From CAWFXC01 sp963819735 (GTDB lineage Bacteria > Actinomycetota > Acidimicrobiia > IMCC26256 > DASPTH01), in NCBI GenBank assembly GCA_963819735.1, contig CAWFXC010000005.1, forward strand, positions 868,001 to 932,000: 64,000 nucleotides of DNA, written 5' to 3'. The stretch's first letter is position 1. The number at the start of each line of letters is the position of its first letter. Below the pieces are notes generated by a model, which saw nothing but the letters and a program-made list of their open reading frames with translations, was not told the origin of the DNA and made no database searches. Position numbers and translations under genes: made by a program. Positions 52,588 through 60,166 of this stretch are shown in pieces.

Positions 52588-52782
52588 TTACGCCGACTCG
52601 GCCTGGGGTTCGGCCTGGGCCACCCGGGTGACATGGATGCGCCACTGCGTACCGTCGTCGGTGACGACATCGAGCGTTTGGCTGATGTCGCTCGGCATCG
52701 AGATGACGTCGACCGACTCGACCCCGGTGTTCGTGTTGAACGCCGGGTAGAGGATCAGATCCAGGAAGTCGTCCACTCGCAT
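52588..52782 (-). CDS. Small hypothetical protein
   Basis: A 64-residue protein starting at ATG 52782 behind GGAGCAGCC. It contains DFLDLILYPAFNTNTGVESV and TDDGTQWRIHVTRVAQ, which look like a short helix followed by two strands. No family is recognised. It lies 39 bp upstream of the quinone-reductase-like gene on the same strand. Confidence 0.6.
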   Translation of the reverse strand: MRVDDFLDLILYPAFNTNTGVESVDVISMPSDISQTLDVVTDDGTQWRIHVTRVAQAEPQAESA

Positions 52783-52893
52783 GGCTGCTCCGTGCTGTTG
52801 TTCAGTTCGTGCCGGTCCCACGCGTTGTCGAGCGTATCGTGCCCTGCCCCGCCGACTGCCCCATTCGCGGCCTCGGGATGCGATGCTCGTGCC

Positions 52894-53313
52894 ATGAAGT
52901 ATCTCTTCCTCGTCCTGTTGGTGGGGCTGCTGGCGTGGTCGGTGATCGCGATCATGCGGCGACGAGGGCGCACGTACGTCGCCAAGCGCGGCTTCGGGAT
53001 CGGGGCCGATCTCGGGACGCTGTCCGACAAGCCTCGAGTGCGGGTCGAGGCCGTCACCAGTGCGGGGCCCGATCAGGTCCGGGTCGTGCTCCGGCCCGAG
53101 CGCGGGTCCGGCGATGGCTCGGAGCTCAGCGCCCCTGATCTCGATCTCGTGGTGCACCTCCGGGAGGACGAGTTCGGATTCGAGCTGCTGCACGAGTGGA
53201 AGCGGGCCGGGAGCTCGATCGCCATCGTCATCCCGCCCGGAAGTCCGCTCGTGCGCCTGCGGTCGGTCGACGATCTCCAACCCCTCACGCTCCGCCAGGT
53301 CGACGGGACATGA
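52894..53313 (+). CDS. Single-pass membrane protein of unknown function
   Basis: A 139-residue protein with one N-terminal membrane helix (YLFLVLLVGLLAWSVIAIM) followed by basic residues (RRRGRTYVAKR), so the rest is probably cytoplasmic. That part is a beta-rich domain (RVRVEAVTSAGPDQVRVVLR; DLDLVVHLREDEFGFELLHE; GSSIAIVIPPGSPLVRLRSV). The ATG at 52894 is the obvious start. A strong terminator follows immediately. Confidence 0.75.
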   Translation: MKYLFLVLLVGLLAWSVIAIMRRRGRTYVAKRGFGIGADLGTLSDKPRVRVEAVTSAGPDQVRVVLRPERGSGDGSELSAPDLDLVVHLREDEFGFELLHEWKRAGSSIAIVIPPGSPLVRLRSVDDLQPLTLRQVDGT

Positions 53314-53314
53314 A

Positions 53315-53346
53315 AGCGGAGCCCCTGCCGACGCAGGGGCTCCGCT
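53315..53346 (+). terminator. Strong hairpin terminator
   Basis: AGCGGAGCCCCTGC (53315-53328) pairs perfectly with GCAGGGGCTCCGCT (53333-53346) around the loop CGAC, followed by GTTG. The 14-bp stem begins two bases after the stop of the gene at 52894. The rest of 53347-53543 shows nothing else. Confidence 0.75.
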
Positions 53347-53543
53347 GTTGGTCGACGGGCGGTCCCCCCGGGCAGGGAAGGGGCCGATCCGCCTCCATGG
53401 TGCATCCGCGTGGCCGAGCGGCAGTCGCGGACGGCGTGGTCGGGAGCGGCGTTTCGTGCGTGCTGTGCGCCCCGCGCCCGTCCTTCGACTCCCCGTCTAC
53501 CCAGCTTGAGGTAGATCTGGCCGCAGGGCCGATCTTTCCCGGG

Positions 53544-54290
53544 CTACGGGCAGGCGATGATCTTGAACGAATCGCCGGCGGGCCACGCCGCCAGGCCGGT
53601 GACGCGGGCGGCGTCGACCGACGACGGCATGTCGCGGCATCCGTAGAGCTCCGCCATGGCGGTGGCCATCGCGCTGAAGTAGGGACCGAACGCATCGGCG
53701 TGCTCGCGCACGTAGGCCGCGTACGCGGAGACCGTCGCCTTGGCGGTGGTGTCGGACTTCGCCTTCAGCTCGATCACGACGAGGGCGCCGGTCTCGAGAT
53801 CGACGGCCACGACGTCGAGCAGGCGTCCGGTCTTGCCGAAGTCGATGCGCCACTGACCGGTGATGAACCGCAGGTTGGCGGGGAACCCGGAGAGGCGTAG
53901 GCCGCTGCTCAGCGCGGACCGGATCGCCCGCGCCTCGATCTGGCGCTCGGCCGAACGGCTGGGGGTCAGGCGCTTCTTGGCCAGCACGGCCACGCGGTCG
54001 TCGAGCTCCTTCGCCACCTGCTCGGAGGAGGTGTCCGGGGCGAAGATCCCGCCCACACCGATCAGCGGCTTGTCGGACAACGGGTCGAGGTCGACGGGCT
54101 GGAATCCCTTCTCCACGATGCGGAAGTACGTGCCGCCGATGCGGTCGTCGGCATCGAAGAGCTCGACGATCTCACGGAACCCCGGGCTGGCCATGGCCGT
54201 CACCGCTTGCCAATGACCGTCGCGCACCGGCGACGGCGCGGTCGCCGCGAGCTCCGTCGGGCCGCTGGTCTCTGAAACTGAGCTGGTCAT
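53544..54290 (-). CDS. PD-(D/E)XK nuclease-like protein, NucS/DUF91-related
   Basis: A 248-residue protein. Residues 145-195 give the restriction-endonuclease-like core: WRIDFGKTGRLLDVVAVDLE, then ALVVIELKAKSD, with Asp159 and Glu174-Leu-Lys176 as the metal-binding D-ExK set, followed by a helix (TTAKATVSAYAAYVREHADA). This resembles the C-terminal catalytic domain of NucS-type nucleases, which cut mismatched or branched DNA in actinobacteria, but the N-terminal half does not match NucS. It could be a DNA-repair or defence nuclease. The gene stands alone. Confidence 0.72.
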   Translation of the reverse strand: MTSSVSETSGPTELAATAPSPVRDGHWQAVTAMASPGFREIVELFDADDRIGGTYFRIVEKGFQPVDLDPLSDKPLIGVGGIFAPDTSSEQVAKELDDRVAVLAKKRLTPSRSAERQIEARAIRSALSSGLRLSGFPANLRFITGQWRIDFGKTGRLLDVVAVDLETGALVVIELKAKSDTTAKATVSAYAAYVREHADAFGPYFSAMATAMAELYGCRDMPSSVDAARVTGLAAWPAGDSFKIIACP

Positions 54291-54399
54291 GTCCCCATTT
54301 TCTTGTTCGCGATCGAAGGTGATCCCATGACCTTAGGCACCCGAACCCGGTTTCGGGTGCCCCCCGCCTGCGTAAACGGCTGCGAGGTAGCTTTCCGGC

Positions 54400-55224
54400 G
54401 TGGCCGAGCTGCGGTGTCGTGTCGACGAAGCGGTCTGGCAGGCCCTCCACGAGCAGGCGGCGAGCAGCGGCGCGCCCGTCACCCACCTCGTGAACCGGGC
54501 GTTGGCGGAGTTCCTCGGGATCGAGCACCACACGCTGTACCAGGTGTCGACCGCGGGCGCCCTGGTGGAGGGGGTCTACCAGGGGGCGGTCACCGTCGGG
54601 CGCCTGCGCGAGCACGGCGACTTCGGTCTGGGCACGTTCGAGAACCTCGACGGCGAGATGGTGGTCCTCGACGGCGACGTCTACCGGGTGGGATCCGACG
54701 GCACCGTGGGTGAGGTCAGCGACGACTCGCTCACCCCGTTCGCGCTGGTGGCCCGCTTCGGGTCGGCGCGTTCGGTCACGCTGCCCGCGGTCGACGACCT
54801 CGACGCGCTCACCGCCGCACTCGACGGCCTGCGCACGTCGGGCAACCTGTTCTTCGCAGTGCGGGTCGACGGCCGGTTCGACCACGTGCACGTGCGGGCG
54901 GCGTGCCGCACTGCGCCGGGTGTGCCCCTGGTGACCGCCACCGCCCACCAGGCGGAGTTCGAGCTCGAGGCGGTGAGCGGCACGATGGTCGGTTTCTGGT
55001 CGCCGCCCTACGCGTCCGGTTTCGAGGTGGCCGGCTACCACCTGCACTTCCTCACCGACGACCGCCGCGCCGGTGGCCATGTGCTCGGGTGCCGGGGCGC
55101 GAGCCTCCAGGCCCGGGTGCAGGAGGAGGGCGAGATCCACCTCGCGTTGCCCGACAACCGCGCCTTCCTCGGTGCCGATCTCGACGGCGACCCGCGCGCC
55201 GATCTCGACCGCGCCGAGCACTGA
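54400..55224 (+). CDS. budA: Acetolactate decarboxylase with an N-terminal ribbon-helix-helix-like segment
   Basis: A 274-residue protein. From about residue 44 it follows alpha-acetolactate decarboxylase: TLYQVSTAGALVEGVYQGAV, FGLGTFENLDGEMVVLDGDV, VTATAHQAEFELEAVSGTMV and the zinc site GYHLHFLTDDRRAGGH with His214, His216 and His227. The enzyme turns acetolactate into acetoin. Residues 1-42 (AELRCRVDEAVWQALHEQAA, HLVNRALAEFLG) look like a CopG/Arc-type ribbon-helix-helix unit in place of the usual N-terminus. No acetolactate synthase or butanediol dehydrogenase is adjacent. The start is GTG at 54400. Confidence 0.88.
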   Translation: MAELRCRVDEAVWQALHEQAASSGAPVTHLVNRALAEFLGIEHHTLYQVSTAGALVEGVYQGAVTVGRLREHGDFGLGTFENLDGEMVVLDGDVYRVGSDGTVGEVSDDSLTPFALVARFGSARSVTLPAVDDLDALTAALDGLRTSGNLFFAVRVDGRFDHVHVRAACRTAPGVPLVTATAHQAEFELEAVSGTMVGFWSPPYASGFEVAGYHLHFLTDDRRAGGHVLGCRGASLQARVQEEGEIHLALPDNRAFLGADLDGDPRADLDRAEH

Positions 55225-55375
55225 CATCCCTGCTCGCGCGACGCCTCTGACGACGGTGCTCTCGACGTCCTGACGACGTGGTGTCGCCGCGCGAAATTGC
55301 TGACAGGATACGGCGGTTCGCGCACGGACGGATCGAGTGCAACACCCGGACGAGGATCCGGGAGAGGGGGAGTCG

Positions 55376-56543
55376 ATGAAGTTCTCGATGATCTTCGAGG
55401 CGCAGGTGGAGTTCGGCAGCCCGGACGTCGAGCACCAGCAGATCCTGAATTGCGTCGACCAGGCCGTCTACGCCGAGGAGATGGGCTTCGACGGGATCTG
55501 GGCCGTCGAGCACCACTCGCTGGTCGAGTACTCCCACATGAGTGCGCCCGAGATCTTCCTGAGCGCGGTGGCAGCGAAGACATCGCGCATCCGCGTCGGT
55601 CATGCCGCCGTGTGCATGCCGTTCGGCTACAACCATCCGGTGCGCGTCGCCGAGCGCGCCGCGATGCTCGACGTCATCTCGGGCGGTCGGCTCAACCTCG
55701 GCGCGGCGCGTGGCGGCACCGCGCAGGAGATGTCGTTGTGCGGGGTCGACCCCGAGCTCACCGTTCCGCAACTCAAGGAAGCGTTGCGCTTCATCGGCCA
55801 CTGCTGGCGGGAGGACACCATCGAATGGGACTCCGACCTCCTGCAGATCCACTCACCGGAAGGCCGACCCGCCCACACCGTGGTGCCCCGACCGGTGCAA
55901 CGGCCGCACCCGCCGCTCTTCCTCGCGTGCACCAACCCGGAGACGGTCAAGCGCGCCGCGTCCTACGGCGTCGGGCCGATGGTGCTCGGCTTCGGCGGCC
56001 CCGAGGTGATCGGGGGCATGCGCAAGATGTTCGACGAAGAACGCACCGTGCGCGATCCCGAGCAGGTGGTGTCGCCGGGTCACATCAACGACGAGTTCGT
56101 TGCGCTGTGCCCGACGTTCCTCATGGAAGACCGCGAGGAGGCGCTCAGAGTGGGTGCCCGGGCGCTGCGGTTCTTCGCCGAGGCGATCACGCACTGGGCC
56201 GCGCCCAACGGGGTCGCACCGGCGCGCGGCACCGACCAGGTCGACAACATCGCGTTCATGCGCGAACACCTGGCCGCCGCCAACGAGGCAGTGGCGCGCG
56301 GCGACGCGCCGCCTCAGCGCGGCATCCCCGCTCTACGGTCTCGATCACGCGCTGGGTGACGCCGCCACCGCGATCGCCTATGTGCAGCGACTCGCCGACG
56401 CGGGCGTCGACAACGTGATGTGTCTCATCCAGATGGGCACCCTCACCCAGGACCAGCAACTGGAGACCATCCGTATCTTCGGCGAGCACGTCATCCCCCA
56501 CTTCCGGGCGCAGCCCGCGACGGCAAGCGCCGGCGCGGCATGA
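55376..56543 (+). CDS. LLM-class flavin-dependent monooxygenase, one frameshift near the end
   Basis: A bacterial luciferase-like protein of about 388 residues. KFSMIFEAQVEFGSPDVEHQ, MGFDGIWAVEHHSLVEYSHM, RIRVGHAAVCMPFGYNHPVR and GRLNLGAARGGTAQEMSLCG are typical of the FMN-dependent branch. Near 56320 the frame shifts; the tail continues as ASPLYGLDHALGDAATAIAY to FGEHVIPHFRAQP, which belongs to the same family. GGGAGAGGGGGAG precedes the ATG at 55376. The stop overlaps the epoxide hydrolase start (ATGA), so the two are coupled. Confidence 0.87.
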
Positions 56544-57535
56544 GCGGATCCGGCGAGATCCGGCATCGTCACGTCGAGACCAACGGCATCCGCATGCACG
56601 TGGCCGAGTCGGGGCCCGACGATGGACCGGCGGTGGTGCTGTGCCACGGATTCCCCGAGTGCTGGTACTCGTGGCGCCACCAGCTCCACGCCCTCGGCGA
56701 AGCCGGATTCCACGTGTTGGCGCCCGACCAGCGCGGCTACGGCACCACCGACATGCCGGCCGAGATCGACCAGTACACGCAGCTCCATCTCGTCGGCGAC
56801 ATCGTCGGGCTGCTCGATGCGGTGGGGATCGAGCGCGCCGCGGTGGTGGGTCACGACTGGGGCGGCCCGGTGGCGTGGCACTGTGCCCTGCTCCGCCCCG
56901 ATCGCTTCCACGCGGTCGCCGGGCTCAGCATCCACTTTGGTGGCATCGCACCCGTGAGCTATCCCAAGGTGAAGCCGACCGACGGCATGCGCGCCGCGTT
57001 GGGCGACGGCTTCCTCTACATCCTCTACTTCCAGGAGCCGGGCGTCGCCGAGCGTGAGCTCGACGCCGATCTGCGTCGCACGCTGCGCACGATGCTCTAC
57101 GCGTTGTCGGGTGACATCCCGCGCGACGAGTACCGGTTCTTCGATCCGACCGCGCGTTCGATCGCCGACCTCGTGAACGAACCGCCCGGTCCGCTCGACT
57201 GGCTCTCCGACGCCGACCTCGACGCGTTCGTGGAGTCGTTCTCGCACCACGGCACGTTCTTCGGTGGCATCAACTGGTACCGCAACATCGATCGCAGCTG
57301 GGACCTCCTCGCCTCATTCGCGGGGCGGAAGGTCGAGCAGCCGGCGCTGTTCATCGGGGCCGAGTTCGACTCGATCTTCGGTCAGACCGAAGAAGCGGTG
57401 TTGGCGACTCGTTCTGCGGTGCCCAATCTCCGCGACCCGGTCTGGGTGAAGGGCTCCGGCCACTGGATCCAGCAGGAGGAGCCCGAGATCGTCAACCAGG
57501 CCCTGCTCGAGTTCCTGCGCTCGCTGCCGGGGTAG
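56540..57535 (+). CDS. Alpha/beta-fold hydrolase, epoxide hydrolase-like
   Basis: A 331-residue enzyme. The oxyanion motif HGFP (36-39), the nucleophile Asp106 in GHDWGG, the lid region with YALSGDIPRDEYRFF and the catalytic His in GSGHWIQQEEP are all present, the pattern of soluble epoxide hydrolases. An epoxide made by the coupled monooxygenase is an attractive but unproven substrate. The ATG overlaps the stop of that gene. The last 44 bp overlap the convergent BKACE gene. Confidence 0.93.
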   Translation: MSGSGEIRHRHVETNGIRMHVAESGPDDGPAVVLCHGFPECWYSWRHQLHALGEAGFHVLAPDQRGYGTTDMPAEIDQYTQLHLVGDIVGLLDAVGIERAAVVGHDWGGPVAWHCALLRPDRFHAVAGLSIHFGGIAPVSYPKVKPTDGMRAALGDGFLYILYFQEPGVAERELDADLRRTLRTMLYALSGDIPRDEYRFFDPTARSIADLVNEPPGPLDWLSDADLDAFVESFSHHGTFFGGINWYRNIDRSWDLLASFAGRKVEQPALFIGAEFDSIFGQTEEAVLATRSAVPNLRDPVWVKGSGHWIQQEEPEIVNQALLEFLRSLPG

Positions 57536-58427
57536 GCAACCCGAGGATCCCGATCGTGTCGTCGGTCGTGGCCACCGGGCGCCCGACCGCCGCCGCCAAC
57601 GCGACCGCTTCGTCGACCAATTCGACGTTGGTGGGTTTGCGCTCGGGATCGAAGTGTTCTTCGAGCCCGACGTGGAGGTGACCGCCGAGCTCGAGTGCGA
57701 GCCGGGCGATCGGGGTGGCCATGAGGTCGCCTCCCCACACCGACACCGACCACGGGAGGCCGGTTCCTTCGAGCATGTCGAGGTATGCGAGCAGTGCGTT
57801 GCGGGTGGGTGGCAGGCCGAAGGTGGTTCCCCGGCCGCGCGCCATCATGCCCCACTCACCGCCGAAGTAGAGCTTCACCATCGCGCCCGCGGGGAGTCGC
57901 CCGGCCCGGTGGTAGGCGAGCACGCACTGGAGGAAGCCCGGCTCGTAGATCGCGAGCGCGGGGGCCAGGCCGAGCTCCTGGCAGAACTCGAATGAGTAGC
58001 GGATGTCGGCGTAGGAGTTGGCGTAGACCCCGCCGGCGGGGAGCCCGTCGGCATCGGGGGTTCCGATGTTCGTGGAACCGGGGTCGACCACGCCCATCCG
58101 CAGTGGGACCGCCTCGGCCACGAGGCGCACGTGCTCGTTCTTGCTCGGGGCGTCGGGTGCTGCACACAGGGTGGGATACCAGAGCGCGTCCGGGCGCTCT
58201 TCGAGCAACGGTACCCAGGCCTCGAGGTAGGCGCGGGCCGCGGCTTCGCCGCGCAACATGATGTCGTCGTTGTGGGCGTGGATGATGGCGGCGCCGGCGT
58301 CGAGGCACGCGAGCGCGTCGGCGCGGATGGCGTCGGGCGCGAGCGGAACGTGTGGGTTGCGGTCGGGCTTGGTCATGCCGTTGATGGCCGCTTCGATCAC
58401 GACCGGCGTGTCGGTGTGGTCAGTCAT
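57492..58427 (-). CDS. Beta-keto acid cleavage enzyme (BKACE, formerly DUF849)
   Basis: A 311-residue TIM-barrel protein. VVIEAAINGMTKPDRNPHVP, CLDAGAAIIHAHNDD, PGFLQCVLAYHRAG and LGGHLHVGLEEHFDPERKPT are typical of the Zn-dependent BKACE family, which transfers the acetyl part of a beta-keto acid to an acyl-CoA. The zinc ligands would be the His pair in HAHN and the Glu/His of HLHVGLEEH. Its ATG overlaps the end of the UGSC-type gene by 8 bp, so both are translated from one message. Which keto acid is used depends on pocket residues I cannot interpret. Confidence 0.9.
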   Translation of the reverse strand: MTDHTDTPVVIEAAINGMTKPDRNPHVPLAPDAIRADALACLDAGAAIIHAHNDDIMLRGEAAARAYLEAWVPLLEERPDALWYPTLCAAPDAPSKNEHVRLVAEAVPLRMGVVDPGSTNIGTPDADGLPAGGVYANSYADIRYSFEFCQELGLAPALAIYEPGFLQCVLAYHRAGRLPAGAMVKLYFGGEWGMMARGRGTTFGLPPTRNALLAYLDMLEGTGLPWSVSVWGGDLMATPIARLALELGGHLHVGLEEHFDPERKPTNVELVDEAVALAAAVGRPVATTDDTIGILGLPTPAASAGTRAGPG

Positions 58428-59040
58428 GCTTCCTCATTCCGGATCCGGTCAGGGGTTCGGCCGACGCGGCGGTGAGGCGCGCGATCAGCTGCGGTGCCAG
58501 CTCGCGCGCCACCGCCTCGATCTCGTCGGGGGTCCAGATCGCGAGGGGGATGTGCGGGTAGTCGACGGTGACGAATCCGTAGTCGGGCATCCCGCTGACC
58601 CGGGCCATGGCCCGCGCGGTGCCTTCCATCGAGGCATGGACGATCGCCACGCTCGGGATCCCGGCCCACTCGAGTTCGACGGAGTCGCGCAAACTGCGCG
58701 CACTGCACGAGCCTCAACCGCCGAACCCGGCCACGGCCACTGTGACCTGTGAGATCAGCCGCTCCCAGTCGATCGGGTCGGGTGGTACCGACACGCTGGG
58801 CTTGCGGACCGCCACCGCACCCTGCAACCCGGCCGAGCGGTCGAGCTCGCGGTAGACGGCCTGGAGGACGGCGTCGCTCTCCCCGAGACCATTGGACACC
58901 AGTCCGATCACCGCCCCGCCGATCGAGGGCAGCCGGCGCGCCGTTCCCTGGGTGGGGGTCTTGAGCGGCCCGCTGGTGGGGTCGAGCCCGATGAGCTTGG
59001 ATCCGGTCATGTCGAAGGTCCGATCATCTGTGTTCCCCAT
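58420..59040 (-). CDS. UGSC-family selenoprotein with in-frame TGA read as selenocysteine
   Basis: One frame from ATG 59040 runs 206 codons to 58420 if the TGA at 58714-58716 (codon 109) is read through. Around it the protein reads VTVAVAGFGG-U-GSCSARSLRD, exactly the U-G-S-C motif of the UGSC family, where Sec or Cys stands at this place. The sequence on both sides belongs to one domain: SIGGAVIGLVSNGLGESDAV before, and ELEWAGIPSVAIVHASMEGT, YGFVTVDYPHIPLAIWTPDE after. A SECIS-like hairpin follows the TGA. The family function is unknown; a selenol/thiol redox or reductase role is likely. It is coupled to BKACE and preceded by the partner at 59098. Confidence 0.85.
58683..58704 (-). promoter_or_regulatory. 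SECIS-like hairpin downstream of the selenocysteine TGA
   Basis: On the minus strand, bases 10-31 after the TGA fold as AGU, bulged G, CGCGC, loop AGUUU, GCGCG, ACU: eight base pairs with one bulge. The apical loop carries G-U at positions 20-21 after the TGA. Bacterial SECIS elements lie in this range and present a G-U in the loop for SelB. Drawn by hand without energy calculation. Confidence 0.65.
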
Positions 59041-59058
59041 CCGGGGGACAGCCGAAAA

Positions 59059-59109
59059 CTCTCGACCTGAAGTTGAGATCGAGACTCAACGTGTACTTCA
59101 TGTCGAGAG
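59059..59109 (-). promoter_or_regulatory. Long imperfect inverted repeat between the partner gene and the UGSC gene
   Basis: CTCTCGAC-C-TGAAGT near 59059-59073 pairs with ACTTCA-T-GTCGAGAG near 59095-59109, and the inner GAG/CTC extends the stem. It includes the stop codon of the partner gene and ends about 19 bp before the UGSC start. It may be an intra-operon terminator or attenuator, or a processing site. Confidence 0.55.
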
Positions 59110-60102
59110 GGAATCGTCAGGCACAACTGGCTCGGTGATGGCCCAGGCCAGGTGGGGGAACAGGATCCAGCTCTCGGCCATGCCCGGGCCTCCGGCCGCG
59201 ACGAGCAGGAGGCCCTCGGGCTTGCCCAGCTTCACCTGACCCTCGCCCGGTTGGGGATCGGCCTTGAGCCGCGGCCACAGGTAGGCCCGGGCGTCGGCCT
59301 TCGACCAGCCGGCCTCCACCAGGTAGCGGCGGTGCTCGGGGCCCATCACCACCATCACGTTGGTGTCGTCGCCCAGCCACACGTCGCCCGCGGTGCCCCG
59401 CTGGCGGATCGACCGGGCGAGCGAGTCGAGGATCCCCTCCGGGGTGCGGCTGACGAAGTCGGTCGAAGGGGCCATCGTCATCAGGGAGTGGACGGTTACC
59501 GCGCTGGTGCCGGCGGGGATGCCCCGTTCGACGCTCAGGGGCAGCCACGGGCTGCCCTCTTCGTCTTCGCCGAAGCAGAACGAGTACCGGGCGGGCGTGG
59601 AGAACGTGCCGCGATCGAGGAAGTTCGGAACCGCCCGGCACACGTTGCGGATCACCAGGCGCAGGGCCCGGCCGATGGTCGCGTTGGCGCGCCAGCCTGG
59701 CCCGAAGCAGCCGGCGGTGCAGTTCACGTCGAGACGGGTGCGGGCCGGCCCGTTGATCACGACGACCTGGGCCGCGCCCGACAGGGTGCCGGTGGTGCTG
59801 TGGCAGTTGCCCTTCTCGTGGAGGTGGGCCCGGACCGCCGCGACCACGACTGGCATGTAGTCGCTGCGGCACCCGGCCATCACCGCGTTGATCGCCACGT
59901 GCTCCGCGGTGACCGTGACCTCGCGGGTGGGGACGGTGCCGACGATGGCGCCGGGTTCGAGCGCGGCGGCGGCCAGGAACTCGTCGACCAGTTCGGGGGT
60001 GGGCGGCACCACCGGGAGCCCGTCGGTCCAACCCCGGTCGTAGTAGTCCTCGAGCAGATCGGCGTAGTCGCGGTACTCGTGGCGCGGCGCCTGGAGGGTC
60101 AC
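59098..60102 (-). CDS. Partner protein of the UGSC selenoprotein, function unknown
   Basis: A protein of 334 residues from the GTG at 60102; an ATG at 60222 would add 40 disordered residues. The conserved-looking core includes YDRGWTDGLPVVPPTPELVD, AVMAGCRSDYMPVVVAAVRA, GNCHSTTGTLSGAAQVVVIN, NCTAGCFGPGWRANATIGRA and FLDRGTFSTPARYSFCFGED. Several cysteines (in AGCRS, GNCHS, NCTAGCFGPG) could hold a metal or a redox centre. I recognise no characterised enzyme. Its position in front of the UGSC gene suggests that the two form one enzyme or pathway. Confidence 0.75.
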   Translation of the reverse strand: MTLQAPRHEYRDYADLLEDYYDRGWTDGLPVVPPTPELVDEFLAAAALEPGAIVGTVPTREVTVTAEHVAINAVMAGCRSDYMPVVVAAVRAHLHEKGNCHSTTGTLSGAAQVVVINGPARTRLDVNCTAGCFGPGWRANATIGRALRLVIRNVCRAVPNFLDRGTFSTPARYSFCFGEDEEGSPWLPLSVERGIPAGTSAVTVHSLMTMAPSTDFVSRTPEGILDSLARSIRQRGTAGDVWLGDDTNVMVVMGPEHRRYLVEAGWSKADARAYLWPRLKADPQPGEGQVKLGKPEGLLLVAAGGPGMAESWILFPHLAWAITEPVVPDDSLST

Positions 60103-60166
60103 GTCGAGATTGAAACAGATGCCCGCCGAGCCGACAAACGCAGCCGTCCTCGGTGGGCGGCTCGGT

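Noticed and set aside
53395..53500. Possible tRNA: GTGGCCGAGCGGCAG resembles a D-arm and TTCGACTCCCC a T-arm
   Set aside because: No acceptor or T-stem pairing could be drawn.
59098..59100. Stop TGA of the partner gene as a second selenocysteine
   Set aside because: No UxxC context and no family similarity beyond it.
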